Positions 1-5,584 of a DNA stretch of 64,000 nucleotides are shown piece after piece. Source of the stretch: Flavobacterium subsaxonicum WB 4.1-42 = DSM 21790 (GTDB lineage Bacteria; Bacteroidota; Bacteroidia; Flavobacteriales; Flavobacteriaceae); contig NZ_AUGP01000017.1 in assembly GCF_000422725.1 (NCBI RefSeq), positions 496,001 through 560,000 on the forward strand, in the 5' to 3' direction. The position numbers and the translations under genes are program-made. Position 1 is the first letter of the stretch, and each line of letters begins with the position of its first letter. The notes beneath the pieces were generated by a model, which did not search any database, was not told the DNA's origin, and saw only the letters and a list, made by a program, of their open reading frames with translations.

Positions 1-797
1 GAAACACTAAACGATGTATTGTGTGCCAGCCTTTTAAGGTACGGTTTAAGCTGATCTGCCCCCAGGGCACAGTTAAAGCCTACACTTAATAGCGGAATAT
101 GCGATATTGATATAAGGAAAGCCTCTACCGTTTGCCCACTAAGGGTTCGGCCAGAAGCATCGGTAATTGTACCACTAACCATAATAGGGATATCGATACC
201 TAATTCGTCTTTTACTTCCTCTATAGCATAAAGAGCCGCTTTGGCATTAAGGGTATCAAAAATAGTTTCTACGAGCAGTACATCGCAACCGCCATCAATC
301 AGCGCTTTTACCTGCTGTTTGTAGGCTACAAGCAAATCGTCGAACGTGACGGCACGGTACCCGGGGTCATTAACATCGGGGCTCATGCTGGCTGTTCTGT
401 TGGTGGGGCCTATAGATCCGGCTACGAAGCGCGGGCGCGATGGGTCTTGCGCTTCAAACTCATCGGCTACTTCGCGGGCAATTTTAGCCGACTCGTAATT
501 TAACTCGTAAACTATATCTTCAAGGTGATAATCGGCCATACCAATGGTAGTGCCAGAAAAAGTGTTGGTCTCAACAATATCGGCACCGGCTGCAAAATAC
601 TGGCGGTGCACATCTTTAATAGCTTCGGGTTGGGTTAGGGTAAGTAAATCGTTATTACCCTTTAACGAATGCGGAAAATCTTTAAAGCGTTCGCCTCGAA
701 AATCTTCTTCAGAAAAATTGTAGCGCTGCAGCATGGTACCCATTGCCCCATCGAGCACGAGTATACGGTTATTAAGCGCGTTGTATATTTTAGACAT
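1..797 (-). CDS. metH: Methionine synthase MetH, homocysteine S-methyltransferase (N-terminal) part; partial, runs off the left edge
   Basis: Transfers the methyl group to homocysteine in cobalamin-dependent methionine synthesis; this is the homocysteine-binding barrel. I translated it by hand from the minus strand. It opens [20 protein letters not shown], followed by the family signatures [28 protein letters not shown] and NCALGADQL. The zinc-ligand cysteines near the end of the domain would lie beyond base 1. In many Flavobacteria MetH is split into two adjacent proteins, so the cobalamin half may be a separate gene to the left; that cannot be seen here. The ATG at 797 follows a long leader (798-1105) with a SAM-I riboswitch, so repression by S-adenosylmethionine is expected. 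Identity is secure; only the 3' extent is unknown. Confidence 0.93.
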   Translation of the reverse strand, partial: MSKIYNALNNRILVLDGAMGTMLQRYNFSEEDFRGERFKDFPHSLKGNNDLLTLTQPEAIKDVHRQYFAAGADIVETNTFSGTTIGMADYHLEDIVYELNYESAKIAREVADEFEAQDPSRPRFVAGSIGPTNRTASMSPDVNDPGYRAVTFDDLLVAYKQQVKALIDGGCDVLLVETIFDTLNAKAALYAIEEVKDELGIDIPIMVSGTITDASGRTLSGQTVEAFLISISHIPLLSVGFNCALGADQLKPYLKRLAHNTSFSV

Positions 798-800
798 AGC

Positions 801-835
801 AAGTCAGGTTTAAAGTTTCAGGTTTCAGGTTACCC
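801..835. repeat. Degenerate heptamer repeat in the metH 5' leader
   Basis: Five consecutive 7-mers read AAGTCAG, GTTTAAA, GTTTCAG, GTTTCAG, GTTACCC on the plus strand. They lie directly before the metH start codon, inside its transcribed leader. The same period and style occur at 41341-41401 and 42980-43018. No function is evident. Confidence 0.6.
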
Positions 836-879
836 CAAACCGTAAATTACACGGACAAAAAAGCTATAGCCAAAAAACT

Positions 880-908
880 GACCTTCGGGTTATGAGCCCG
901 ACGAGCTA
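880..908 (-). other. Initiator tRNA-fMet core fragment inside the metH leader
   Basis: On the minus strand these 29 nt match, as I recall the tRNA sequence, the 3' strand of the D-stem, the whole anticodon arm and the variable loop of bacterial initiator tRNA-fMet. They include loop CTCATAA (anticodon CAU), the three G:C pairs that mark initiators (GGG/CCC), and AGGTC. The D-stem 5' strand, T-arm and acceptor stem are absent on both sides, so it is not a tRNA gene. It sits between the SAM-I aptamer and the metH ATG. The arm is followed a few bases later by six T residues, so as RNA it could also act as a hairpin. Whether it is a relic or a functional mimic cannot be decided from sequence. Confidence 0.7.
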
Positions 909-983
909 AGATTGAACGGTTCTGTTCTATTGTATGTATGTCATCATGAAAATTAGGAGAGAAATAGCGAGAACTATTTCTTG

Positions 984-1088
984 AGTTATCTATCTGCGCG
1001 TGTGCGTAGTAGAATTTAGCACCTTCTTTAAAGTTTAAAGGGTTGCTAAGGCTTCATAGGGTCTATTCCCTCTGCCTTTCGTGATAAC
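984..1088 (-). ncRNA. SAM-I (S-box) riboswitch upstream of metH
   Basis: Read on the minus strand, P1 is GTTATC (1088-1083) pairing with GATAAC (990-985). Between them are the S-box core elements in order: GAGGGA, ACCCTATGAAGCC, AGCAACC and GGTGCTAA followed by TTC. The S-box binds S-adenosylmethionine and usually shuts off methionine genes by forming a terminator. Downstream there is a 7-bp hairpin (963-980) with only a weak T tract, so the expression platform is not obvious. The aptamer begins about 17 nt after the predicted transcription start. Confidence 0.92.
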
Positions 1089-1112
1089 ATATCATTGTGT
1101 AAAAGAACGTTG

Positions 1113-1144
1113 CAAATTTATGCAATAATTTGCAAGAATGCAAA
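1113..1144 (-). promoter_or_regulatory. metH promoter, Bacteroidota sigma-A type
   Basis: Minus strand: -33 TTTG at 1144-1141, a 20-nt spacer, then -7 TAAATTTG at 1120-1113, a perfect TAnnTTTG. Transcription should start near 1105, just upstream of the SAM-I aptamer. Confidence 0.75.
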
Positions 1145-1251
1145 TTTGTTTTTAAAGGCAATTGTGTGGCGGTTAATTCGTAAACTTGCACCTAAATGTA
1201 ACGGGCATTACCATTACATAACTGCTGATTAATCAATCCTATCCAAAAAAA

Positions 1252-1707
1252 ATGAAAACATTTAAATCATACCTTAATGCCTCTTTAGCCGAAGACCGTA
1301 ACCAGTTTCATATAATTGTGTTAGGTGATGCAACTCAAATAGAGAATACTGACGAAAGCACATGGGTTACCAGCGGCATTAAAGATTACTGGAAAAGGGT
1401 TGAAAAACCAAACGCCGACAGCGATTTACTGCATGTGCACATGGCAAGAAAAAAGCACGTAAACACCATATTAAGAAAGATATCGTGGCACGTTAACGGC
1501 TTTAAACACGATAAGCTGGCTTTTAACAACAACCTTAATGGTGTAGAAACCGCCCGCACTACTGCCAAAGCTGTTTTAAATTTGCCTGCCGATAAAGCGC
1601 TGGAACTTGTACCTAACGAAAATGCCCCTGCACTTTTAGCCGGTGTAGACTACCTGCCCAACAAATGCAAAATATTTGTTTTTAAAATTACAGATAGCGC
1701 AGCTTAG
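1252..1707 (+). CDS. Hypothetical protein, 151 aa
   Basis: I do not recognise the family. The protein is soluble-looking, has no signal peptide or membrane segment, and has a basic central stretch (HMARKKHVNTILRKISWH) with many Asn and Asp. The ATG follows eight A residues, the usual context here. It is transcribed divergently from metH; a weak -7 element (TAAACTTG, 1181-1188) lies upstream. Its stop is 5 bp from the stop of the convergent homoserine-dehydrogenase-like gene, with no terminator between. Codon use looks like its neighbours. Placement in the sulfur amino acid locus is the only functional hint. Confidence 0.75.
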   Translation: MKTFKSYLNASLAEDRNQFHIIVLGDATQIENTDESTWVTSGIKDYWKRVEKPNADSDLLHVHMARKKHVNTILRKISWHVNGFKHDKLAFNNNLNGVETARTTAKAVLNLPADKALELVPNENAPALLAGVDYLPNKCKIFVFKITDSAA

Positions 1708-1712
1708 TTAGC

Positions 1713-2234
1713 CTACACCAATTCCTTAATCTTTCCGGCAACGTCTAAAATAGCATCGTATACAGCATCGGCGGCAGCCTCTTTATCCTGAAAGCCGGTG
1801 CGTATAAAGCGGTGGGCAAGGCCACGGCTGTCTGCCAGAAACTTTATACCCTTCTCAAAACTGTCGGGTAAAAACGGCAGGCTCTCGTTTATAGATACAA
1901 TGCTAAAGCCGGTACGCAACAGCTCCGGATACTCGGCCGCAAGGGCGGCACTCGGGGTGGCATCTACCGCTATAAGGTTCTGCAAATCGTTATCTATTAC
2001 ATATTCCAACACATCGTCGAGCTTAAAGGGTATAGCAAATTGTATAAAGTTGGCCTCCCAGGCATAATCGGCTCCCTCCTTCTCAAAAAAGGCAACCGTG
2101 CTGTTGGTTATTACCGGAAAGCGCAGTTGTACTGCATTGGGCAGTGCCTTTTTGCTGCCTTTTACTACTTTATTTATCAGGGCACTGCCGGTATTACCTA
2201 TACCAAACAGCACTATATTAATTATCTGGGGCAT
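1713..2234 (-). CDS. Stand-alone homoserine-dehydrogenase-type NAD-binding domain protein
   Basis: 173 aa, resembling only the N-terminal Rossmann domain of homoserine dehydrogenase. It has the dinucleotide motif GIGNTG (about residues 9-14), then the diagnostic block VDATPSAALAAEYPELLRTG, where full-length enzymes continue into a conserved NK-containing loop. Here that loop reads INESLP, so the conserved lysine is missing, and the dimerisation/catalytic domain (another 200 or more residues) is absent. It may be an accessory or regulatory subunit, or act on another substrate; activity cannot be assumed. The start is the ATG at 2234 (MPQIINIVLFG), after an A-rich stretch. An upstream in-frame ATG at 2321 would add 29 residues translated from the hairpin spacer and is unlikely. 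It is the second gene after the OsmC-like gene, separated by a hairpin. Confidence 0.75.
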   Translation of the reverse strand: MPQIINIVLFGIGNTGSALINKVVKGSKKALPNAVQLRFPVITNSTVAFFEKEGADYAWEANFIQFAIPFKLDDVLEYVIDNDLQNLIAVDATPSAALAAEYPELLRTGFSIVSINESLPFLPDSFEKGIKFLADSRGLAHRFIRTGFQDKEAAADAVYDAILDVAGKIKELV

Positions 2235-2267
2235 ATTTTCTTGTTTTTTTTTAAATTTTAAACTTTT

Positions 2268-2303
2268 TAAAAGAAACTGCCTTTGTTGCCGAGACAAAGG
2301 CAG
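2268..2303 (-). terminator. Intercistronic hairpin between the OsmC-like and homoserine-dehydrogenase-like genes
   Basis: Minus strand: CTGCCTTTGT (2303-2294) pairs with ACAAAGGCAG (2286-2277), ten perfect base pairs with a 7-nt loop, followed by TTTCTTTT. It could trim read-through between the two genes or stabilise the upstream mRNA end. Confidence 0.6.
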
Positions 2304-2345
2304 CTCTAACCAAACAAACAAACTAGAACAAACTATAAACTATCT

Positions 2346-2783
2346 TTAATTTACGGCACTATAATCTTTATATAAATTAAGGTTTACGGGGGTGCTGTTA
2401 ACCAGATTATCGTAAACAGGGCTCCTAAACTGCACCTCTTTTATCCATCGTTGCAGGGCTTCTAACGGTGCGGCGGCGGCTGGCTTAAGAGTAATTTCGA
2501 TACTATTAAAGCCCGGCCTTTGTGTTGCAGATACCGTATTAAGGCTGCCGGTAATTTCTATTTGCAAAGACCGTAGCTTAATACCCAGCTCTGCGGCTAC
2601 CAGCTGCCCAAGGGCATTGATACAGCCTGCAAAGCCTGCCAGTATATATTCGTACGGATTGGGCCCACCCAACTCCGGGAATTTTGAGTTCTGGTTTATC
2701 CGCAAATCGGTGTTGAGTGTTTTTACTACAAACTGGCTGTTGTTGCCGGTGTAGCCAAGTACATTGATGTTTTGAGATTTCAT
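2346..2783 (-). CDS. OsmC-family protein
   Basis: 145 aa, OsmC/Ohr fold. Family members are thiol peroxidases or poorly characterised proteins tied to sulfur metabolism. Visible features: the GGPNPYEYILAGFAGCINALG segment, whose single Cys lies on the conserved helix used by OsmC peroxidases, then the two-layer alpha/beta C-terminal half. The second OsmC catalytic cysteine is not seen, so a classical peroxidase cycle is doubtful. I take MKSQNINVLGY (ATG at 2783) as start; an ATG three codons earlier (2792) is possible. It is the first structural gene after two leader ORFs and two terminators, and is followed by the homoserine-dehydrogenase-like gene. Expression is probably set by that leader, hence by Cys or Met supply (inference). 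Confidence 0.8.
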   Translation of the reverse strand: MKSQNINVLGYTGNNSQFVVKTLNTDLRINQNSKFPELGGPNPYEYILAGFAGCINALGQLVAAELGIKLRSLQIEITGSLNTVSATQRPGFNSIEITLKPAAAAPLEALQRWIKEVQFRSPVYDNLVNSTPVNLNLYKDYSAVN

Positions 2784-2825
2784 GATGTGCATTTTTTTTG
2801 GTTGATGATAGAACTGGCTGTAAAC

Positions 2826-2861
2826 AAAAAAGGCCTTTTAGTATGTTACCAAAAGACCTTT
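2826..2861 (-). terminator. Attenuator terminator 2, before the OsmC-like gene
   Basis: Minus strand: an 11-bp stem with one G:U pair, AAAGGTCTTTT (2861-2851) against AAAAGGCCTTT (2839-2829), running into TTTTTT. TTTTGGTAA at 2854-2846, the 5' arm and loop edge, is perfectly complementary to TTACCAAAA at 2904-2896 at the end of leader ORF 2. This provides an alternative, antiterminating helix. Confidence 0.75.
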
Positions 2862-2883
2862 GTATCTAAAATATAAACTAAGA

Positions 2884-2985
2884 TTACGTTGCCCGTTTTG
2901 GTAATTGCATATACAGCATCTGCATCATCCACGATGATGAACAAATGACCTGTTTACAGCAATTATTTACGGTTGAAATTCTCAT
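2884..2985 (-). CDS. Leader peptide 2 (33 aa), rich in Cys and Met
   Basis: Minus-strand ATG at 2985 after AATTAAAAA, stop TAA at 2886-2884. The peptide starts MRISTVNN, has CCKQVIC at residues 9-15 and WMMQMLYM at 19-26: three Cys and four internal Met in 33 codons. Its last codons contain TTACCAAAA, the complement of the 5' part of terminator 2. A ribosome stalled on the Cys codons would leave that segment free to antiterminate; a ribosome reaching the stop would cover it. This is the classical amino-acid attenuator layout. Too short for ordinary gene calling; the call rests on codon content plus the paired helices. Confidence 0.7.
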   Translation of the reverse strand: MRISTVNNCCKQVICSSSWMMQMLYMQLPKRAT

Positions 2986-3012
2986 TTTTTAATTATCTCT
3001 TTTTATAGTAAC

Positions 3013-3044
3013 AAAAAAGCCCCTGCGTTTATTGCAGGGGCTTT
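3013..3044 (-). terminator. Attenuator terminator 1, between the two leader ORFs
   Basis: Minus strand: AAAGCCCCTGC (3044-3034) pairs with GCAGGGGCTTT (3026-3016), then a T tract to 3013. The 3' octamer GCAGGGGC also occurs upstream at 3092-3085 inside leader ORF 1, so that copy can compete for GCCCCTGC and prevent termination. Confidence 0.78.
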
Positions 3045-3071
3045 GATTTTATATTTTGGTAATTTTTAAAA

Positions 3072-3140
3072 TCATGCAATAGCAGCCCCTGCGGAAGGTT
3101 TCCACATCGAAAGGACGCACTGACAAATATTAAAATTCAT
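3072..3140 (-). CDS. Leader peptide 1 (22 aa) with a CQC motif
   Basis: Minus-strand ATG at 3140, stop TGA at 3074-3072, 14 nt downstream of the predicted transcription start. The peptide begins MNFNICQCVLSMWKPS, with Cys at residues 6 and 8 and Met-Trp at 12-13. Codons 17-19 carry the antiterminator octamer GCAGGGGC (3092-3085). Stalling at the Cys codons leaves about 25 nt before the octamer, enough to keep it unpaired. Termination at the TGA would mask it and allow terminator 1 to form. A cysteine-sensing attenuator is the best reading. Confidence 0.7.
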   Translation of the reverse strand: MNFNICQCVLSMWKPSAGAAIA

Positions 3141-3160
3141 AACTGACTTATTTTGAATAA

Positions 3161-3192
3161 CAAACTTCGGAACTATTTTTTACATAGCCAAA
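3161..3192 (-). promoter_or_regulatory. Promoter of the attenuated OsmC operon
   Basis: Minus strand: TTTG at 3192-3189, a 20-nt spacer, GAAGTTTG at 3168-3161 (one mismatch to TAnnTTTG). The predicted start, near 3154, is just before leader ORF 1. Confidence 0.55.
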
Positions 3193-3323
3193 ATTATTTT
3201 AATTTATTTTTCGGCTTTTATTTTACCCATGCATAATATCCCCATTTTGAGAATAAAGGAATTGTATACAAATGGTTAAGTAAAAAAAAATGATAGCGCA
3301 TTTTTTATTCCAATAAGGTTTTA

Positions 3324-3331
3324 TACCTTTG
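3324..3331 (+). promoter_or_regulatory. metK promoter -7 element
   Basis: TACCTTTG is a perfect TAnnTTTG. The -33 region is only T-rich. The implied start near 3339 is a few bases before P1 of the SAM-II aptamer (3346), which supports both calls. Confidence 0.7.
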
Positions 3332-3345
3332 CCCAAAATATATTA

Positions 3346-3426
3346 GAGGAAAGATTTGTACTGATTGCAACCTCAAAAAAAAATGCTAAAGCAGGACTTC
3401 CCTCCCTTTAGCTGCGTTGCAACCTC
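3346..3426 (+). ncRNA. SAM-II riboswitch and expression platform upstream of metK
   Basis: P1 is GAGG (3346-3349) with CCTC (3371-3374). The first loop carries GATTT and TTGCAA, and an A-rich third loop leads to GCTAAA (3385-3390), the order expected for the SAM-II H-type pseudoknot, which binds S-adenosylmethionine. After the aptamer GCTAAAG (3385-3391) can pair with CTTTAGC (3406-3412), sequestering the conserved strand. TTGCAACCTC is repeated at 3417-3426 and could replace the first copy in pairing with GAGG. The switch therefore seems to choose between pseudoknot and an alternative fold. The exact P2 pairing was not resolved by eye. Confidence 0.75.
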
Positions 3427-3456
3427 TTTTCTCTACTAAAATTATAGACTATAACT

Positions 3457-4707
3457 ATGGCATATTTATTTACGTCAGAGTCAGTAAGCGAAGGACACCC
3501 TGACAAAATAGCTGACCAGATCTCGGATGCACTGATTGACAACTTTTTAGCATTTGATCCTGAATCTAAAGTAGCTTGCGAAACCTTGGTAACTACCGGA
3601 CAGGTAATACTTGCAGGCGAAGTTAAATCTAAAACCTACCTTGATGTGCAAACTATTGCACGCGATGTTATTAGAAAAATTGGCTACACTAAAAGCGAAT
3701 ATATGTTTGAGGCCAACTCTTGTGGTGTGCTTAGCGCCATACACGAGCAGTCTCAGGATATTAACCAGGGCGTAGACCGCCAGAACAAAGAAGACCAGGG
3801 CGCAGGCGACCAGGGTATGATGTTTGGTTATGCCACTAACGAAACCGAAGAGTATATGCCATTGGCACTTGCCCTGTCTCATAAACTGTTACAGGAGCTG
3901 GCTGCCCTTAGGCGCGAAAATAACGAGATTACCTATCTTCGCCCGGATGCTAAGAGCCAGGTAACTTTAGAGTACGATGATAACAACAAGCCTGTGCGCA
4001 TTGATGCTATTGTGGTTTCTACACAACACGACGATTTTGATGATGAGCCTGCTATGCTGGCCAAAATCAAGAAAGATATTATAGAGATACTAATACCAAG
4101 GGTAGTTAAAAGCAACCCTGCCTATGCCCATTTATTTAACGATAAAATTGAGTACCACATTAACCCAACCGGTAAGTTTGTTATTGGTGGGCCACATGGC
4201 GATACCGGCCTTACCGGCCGTAAAATTATTGTAGATACGTATGGTGGCAAGGGTGCCCACGGCGGTGGTGCATTTTCGGGCAAAGACCCAAGTAAGGTAG
4301 ACCGTAGTGCGGCTTATGCTACACGCCACATTGCAAAAAACCTTGTTGCTGCGGGTGTGTCTGAAGAAATTTTGGTACAGGTATCGTATGCTATTGGAGT
4401 TGCCAAGCCAATGGGTATTTACATTAATACTTACGGTACAAGCAAACTTAACCTTACCGATGGCGAAATTGCTAAAAAAGTAGAGGTGCTTTTTGATATG
4501 CGCCCTTACTTTATAGAGCAGCGCCTTAAACTGCGTAACCCTATTTATAGCGAAACTGCTGCTTACGGACACATGGGCCGCAAGCCAGAGGTTGTTACCA
4601 AAACGTTTACTGCCCCTAACGGCGACACTAAAACACTTGAGGTAGAATTATTTACCTGGGAAAAACTGGACTACGTAGAGAAAGTAAAAGCTACTTTTGG
4701 ATTATAA
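3457..4707 (+). CDS. metK: S-adenosylmethionine synthase
   Basis: Makes S-adenosylmethionine from ATP and methionine in the cytoplasm. 416 aa, slightly longer than the usual 380-400. Family signatures are intact: EGHPDK at residues 12-17, [12 protein letters not shown] near 118, [14 protein letters not shown] near 245, and [19 protein letters not shown] near 270. The ATG at 3457 follows the SAM-II leader, so the enzyme is probably shut down by its own product. It is transcribed alone and ends in a strong terminator. It lies divergent to the OsmC operon. Confidence 0.98.
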   Translation: MAYLFTSESVSEGHPDKIADQISDALIDNFLAFDPESKVACETLVTTGQVILAGEVKSKTYLDVQTIARDVIRKIGYTKSEYMFEANSCGVLSAIHEQSQDINQGVDRQNKEDQGAGDQGMMFGYATNETEEYMPLALALSHKLLQELAALRRENNEITYLRPDAKSQVTLEYDDNNKPVRIDAIVVSTQHDDFDDEPAMLAKIKKDIIEILIPRVVKSNPAYAHLFNDKIEYHINPTGKFVIGGPHGDTGLTGRKIIVDTYGGKGAHGGGAFSGKDPSKVDRSAAYATRHIAKNLVAAGVSEEILVQVSYAIGVAKPMGIYINTYGTSKLNLTDGEIAKKVEVLFDMRPYFIEQRLKLRNPIYSETAAYGHMGRKPEVVTKTFTAPNGDTKTLEVELFTWEKLDYVEKVKATFGL

Positions 4708-4733
4708 TTTTCGGATGTTATGATATTGAAAAG

Positions 4734-4758
4734 GAGATGCTACGGCATCTCTTTTTTT
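4734..4758 (+). terminator. metK terminator
   Basis: GAGATGC and GCATCTC form a short-loop stem (4734-4751) followed by seven T residues, 27 nt after the metK stop. Confidence 0.85.
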
Positions 4759-4789
4759 GTTTGTGCATTTAGCCAACGGGCATAAAAAA

Positions 4790-4825
4790 AAGGGATCGTT
4801 ATTGTAAACGATCCCTTTTTTTTTT
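4790..4825. terminator. Bidirectional terminator
   Basis: GGGATCGTT (4792-4800) pairs with AACGATCCC, flanked by A residues on the left and ten T residues on the right. It can stop metK read-through from one side and the minus-strand gene ending at 4840 from the other. Confidence 0.85.
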
Positions 4826-4839
4826 AAAAGCTTCAGTAC

Positions 4840-5067
4840 TTATTCAGCATCTAAAAAAACCGATTTAAATGCATCGTTAAGCTGGCCTTTTATATCTTCT
4901 GGCACATCTTTTCTTGGAAAAAGTAAAGCAGGCAGGTCATTAGCAGATTTACCTATAATAAAAACTTTAGAAAGTGTTTTACCCCTAAAAAACTCTACGT
5001 TATTGTCGCGAATCTGGAGTGTAAGTGAACTGAAATGCTCTCTCTTTTGCTGAAAATCTGTTGCCAT
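4840..5067 (-). CDS. Small protein A of a tandem paralogous pair, 75 aa
   Basis: Family not recognised. It is cytoplasmic-looking, with no signal or membrane segment. It aligns along its whole length with the 72-aa protein encoded at 5242-5460: MATDFQ.KRE.FSSL, a central FFRGKTL.KV block, then a Pro/Leu-Phe segment and a basic amphipathic C-terminal helix ending in FK.VFL. The conserved FFRGKTL suggests a nucleic-acid or protein contact, but this is a guess. It has its own -7 element (5093-5100) and a terminator on each side, so the two copies are separate units. Confidence 0.8.
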   Translation of the reverse strand: MATDFQQKREHFSSLTLQIRDNNVEFFRGKTLSKVFIIGKSANDLPALLFPRKDVPEDIKGQLNDAFKSVFLDAE

Positions 5068-5092
5068 AATGAGTGTATAATTTATAATACTG

Positions 5093-5100
5093 CAAATATA
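5093..5100 (-). promoter_or_regulatory. -7 element for the 75-aa protein gene
   Basis: TATATTTG on the minus strand, a perfect TAnnTTTG, 25 nt before the start codon. No convincing -33 box at the usual spacing. Confidence 0.6.
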
Positions 5101-5188
5101 GCCTTTTTCTATGGATTATTTACGCAAATATAAGCTTAGTCTATAGCAAGTTAAAAATATCATAAAAGCAATTAATTTATCAAAAATA

Positions 5189-5220
5189 AAATGGCCACTT
5201 ACTACTAAGTGGCCATTTTG
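5189..5220 (-). terminator. Terminator after the 72-aa protein gene
   Basis: An 11-bp perfect stem, AATGGCCACTT (5190-5200) with AAGTGGCCATT (5207-5217), with T-rich sequence beyond it on the minus strand. Confidence 0.8.
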
Positions 5221-5241
5221 TACTATCTCTAAAAACGGTTT

Positions 5242-5460
5242 CTACAAGAACACCGTTTTAAATGCTTCGGTAAGTTTATCCGTAATATTTTTCGGAGTAT
5301 CTTTTTTTGCAAAAATAAGTGTTGGCACATTATCTTCGTTCTTGCCTATGCTGTATACTTTAGCAAGTGTTTTGCCTCTAAAAAAGTCAAGGTTCTCTAC
5401 CCTTATTTTAAAAGCAAGCGAACTAAATTGTTCTCTTTTTAGCTGAAAATCTGTAGCCAT
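5242..5460 (-). CDS. Small protein B of a tandem paralogous pair, 72 aa
   Basis: Paralogue of the gene at 4840-5067 by tandem duplication; same length, same MATDFQ start and the same FFRGKTLAKV core. The strongest divergence is in the middle (YSIGKNEDNVPTLIFAKKDTP) and at the C-terminus. No known domain was recognised. The ATG at 5460 follows a -7 element at 5487-5494, and the gene ends in its own hairpin. Retention of two separately transcribed copies suggests different expression conditions. Confidence 0.8.
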   Translation of the reverse strand: MATDFQLKREQFSSLAFKIRVENLDFFRGKTLAKVYSIGKNEDNVPTLIFAKKDTPKNITDKLTEAFKTVFL

Positions 5461-5486
5461 AATATTCTTATTGAATTGATTCTCAA

Positions 5487-5494
5487 CAAATATA
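5487..5494 (-). promoter_or_regulatory. -7 element for the 72-aa protein gene
   Basis: TATATTTG on the minus strand, 26 nt before the start codon; the same placement as for its paralogue. Confidence 0.6.
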
Positions 5495-5584
5495 ATGTTT
5501 ATCTATTGCAATAGCTATTTATTATAGATATACTTTATAATAATCAGTTTTATCAGACGGCGTTAATTCGCTAAAATTCAGCAC

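Noticed and set aside
880..908. Complete tRNA gene on the minus strand
   Set aside because: Only the D-stem 3' strand, anticodon arm and variable loop are present; flanks cannot form acceptor, D or T stems.
798..1251. Cobalamin riboswitch for metH
   Set aside because: I looked for the B12-box elements and found none; the leader is a clear S-box.
1798..2349. Three plus-strand ORFs (1798-2067, 2040-2261, 2098-2349) as genes
   Set aside because: They are shadows of the homoserine-dehydrogenase-like gene and its spacer on the other strand and carry no recognisable motif or start context.
4132..4572. 146-aa minus-strand ORF inside metK
   Set aside because: Antisense shadow of a strongly conserved enzyme; low-complexity composition and no promoter.
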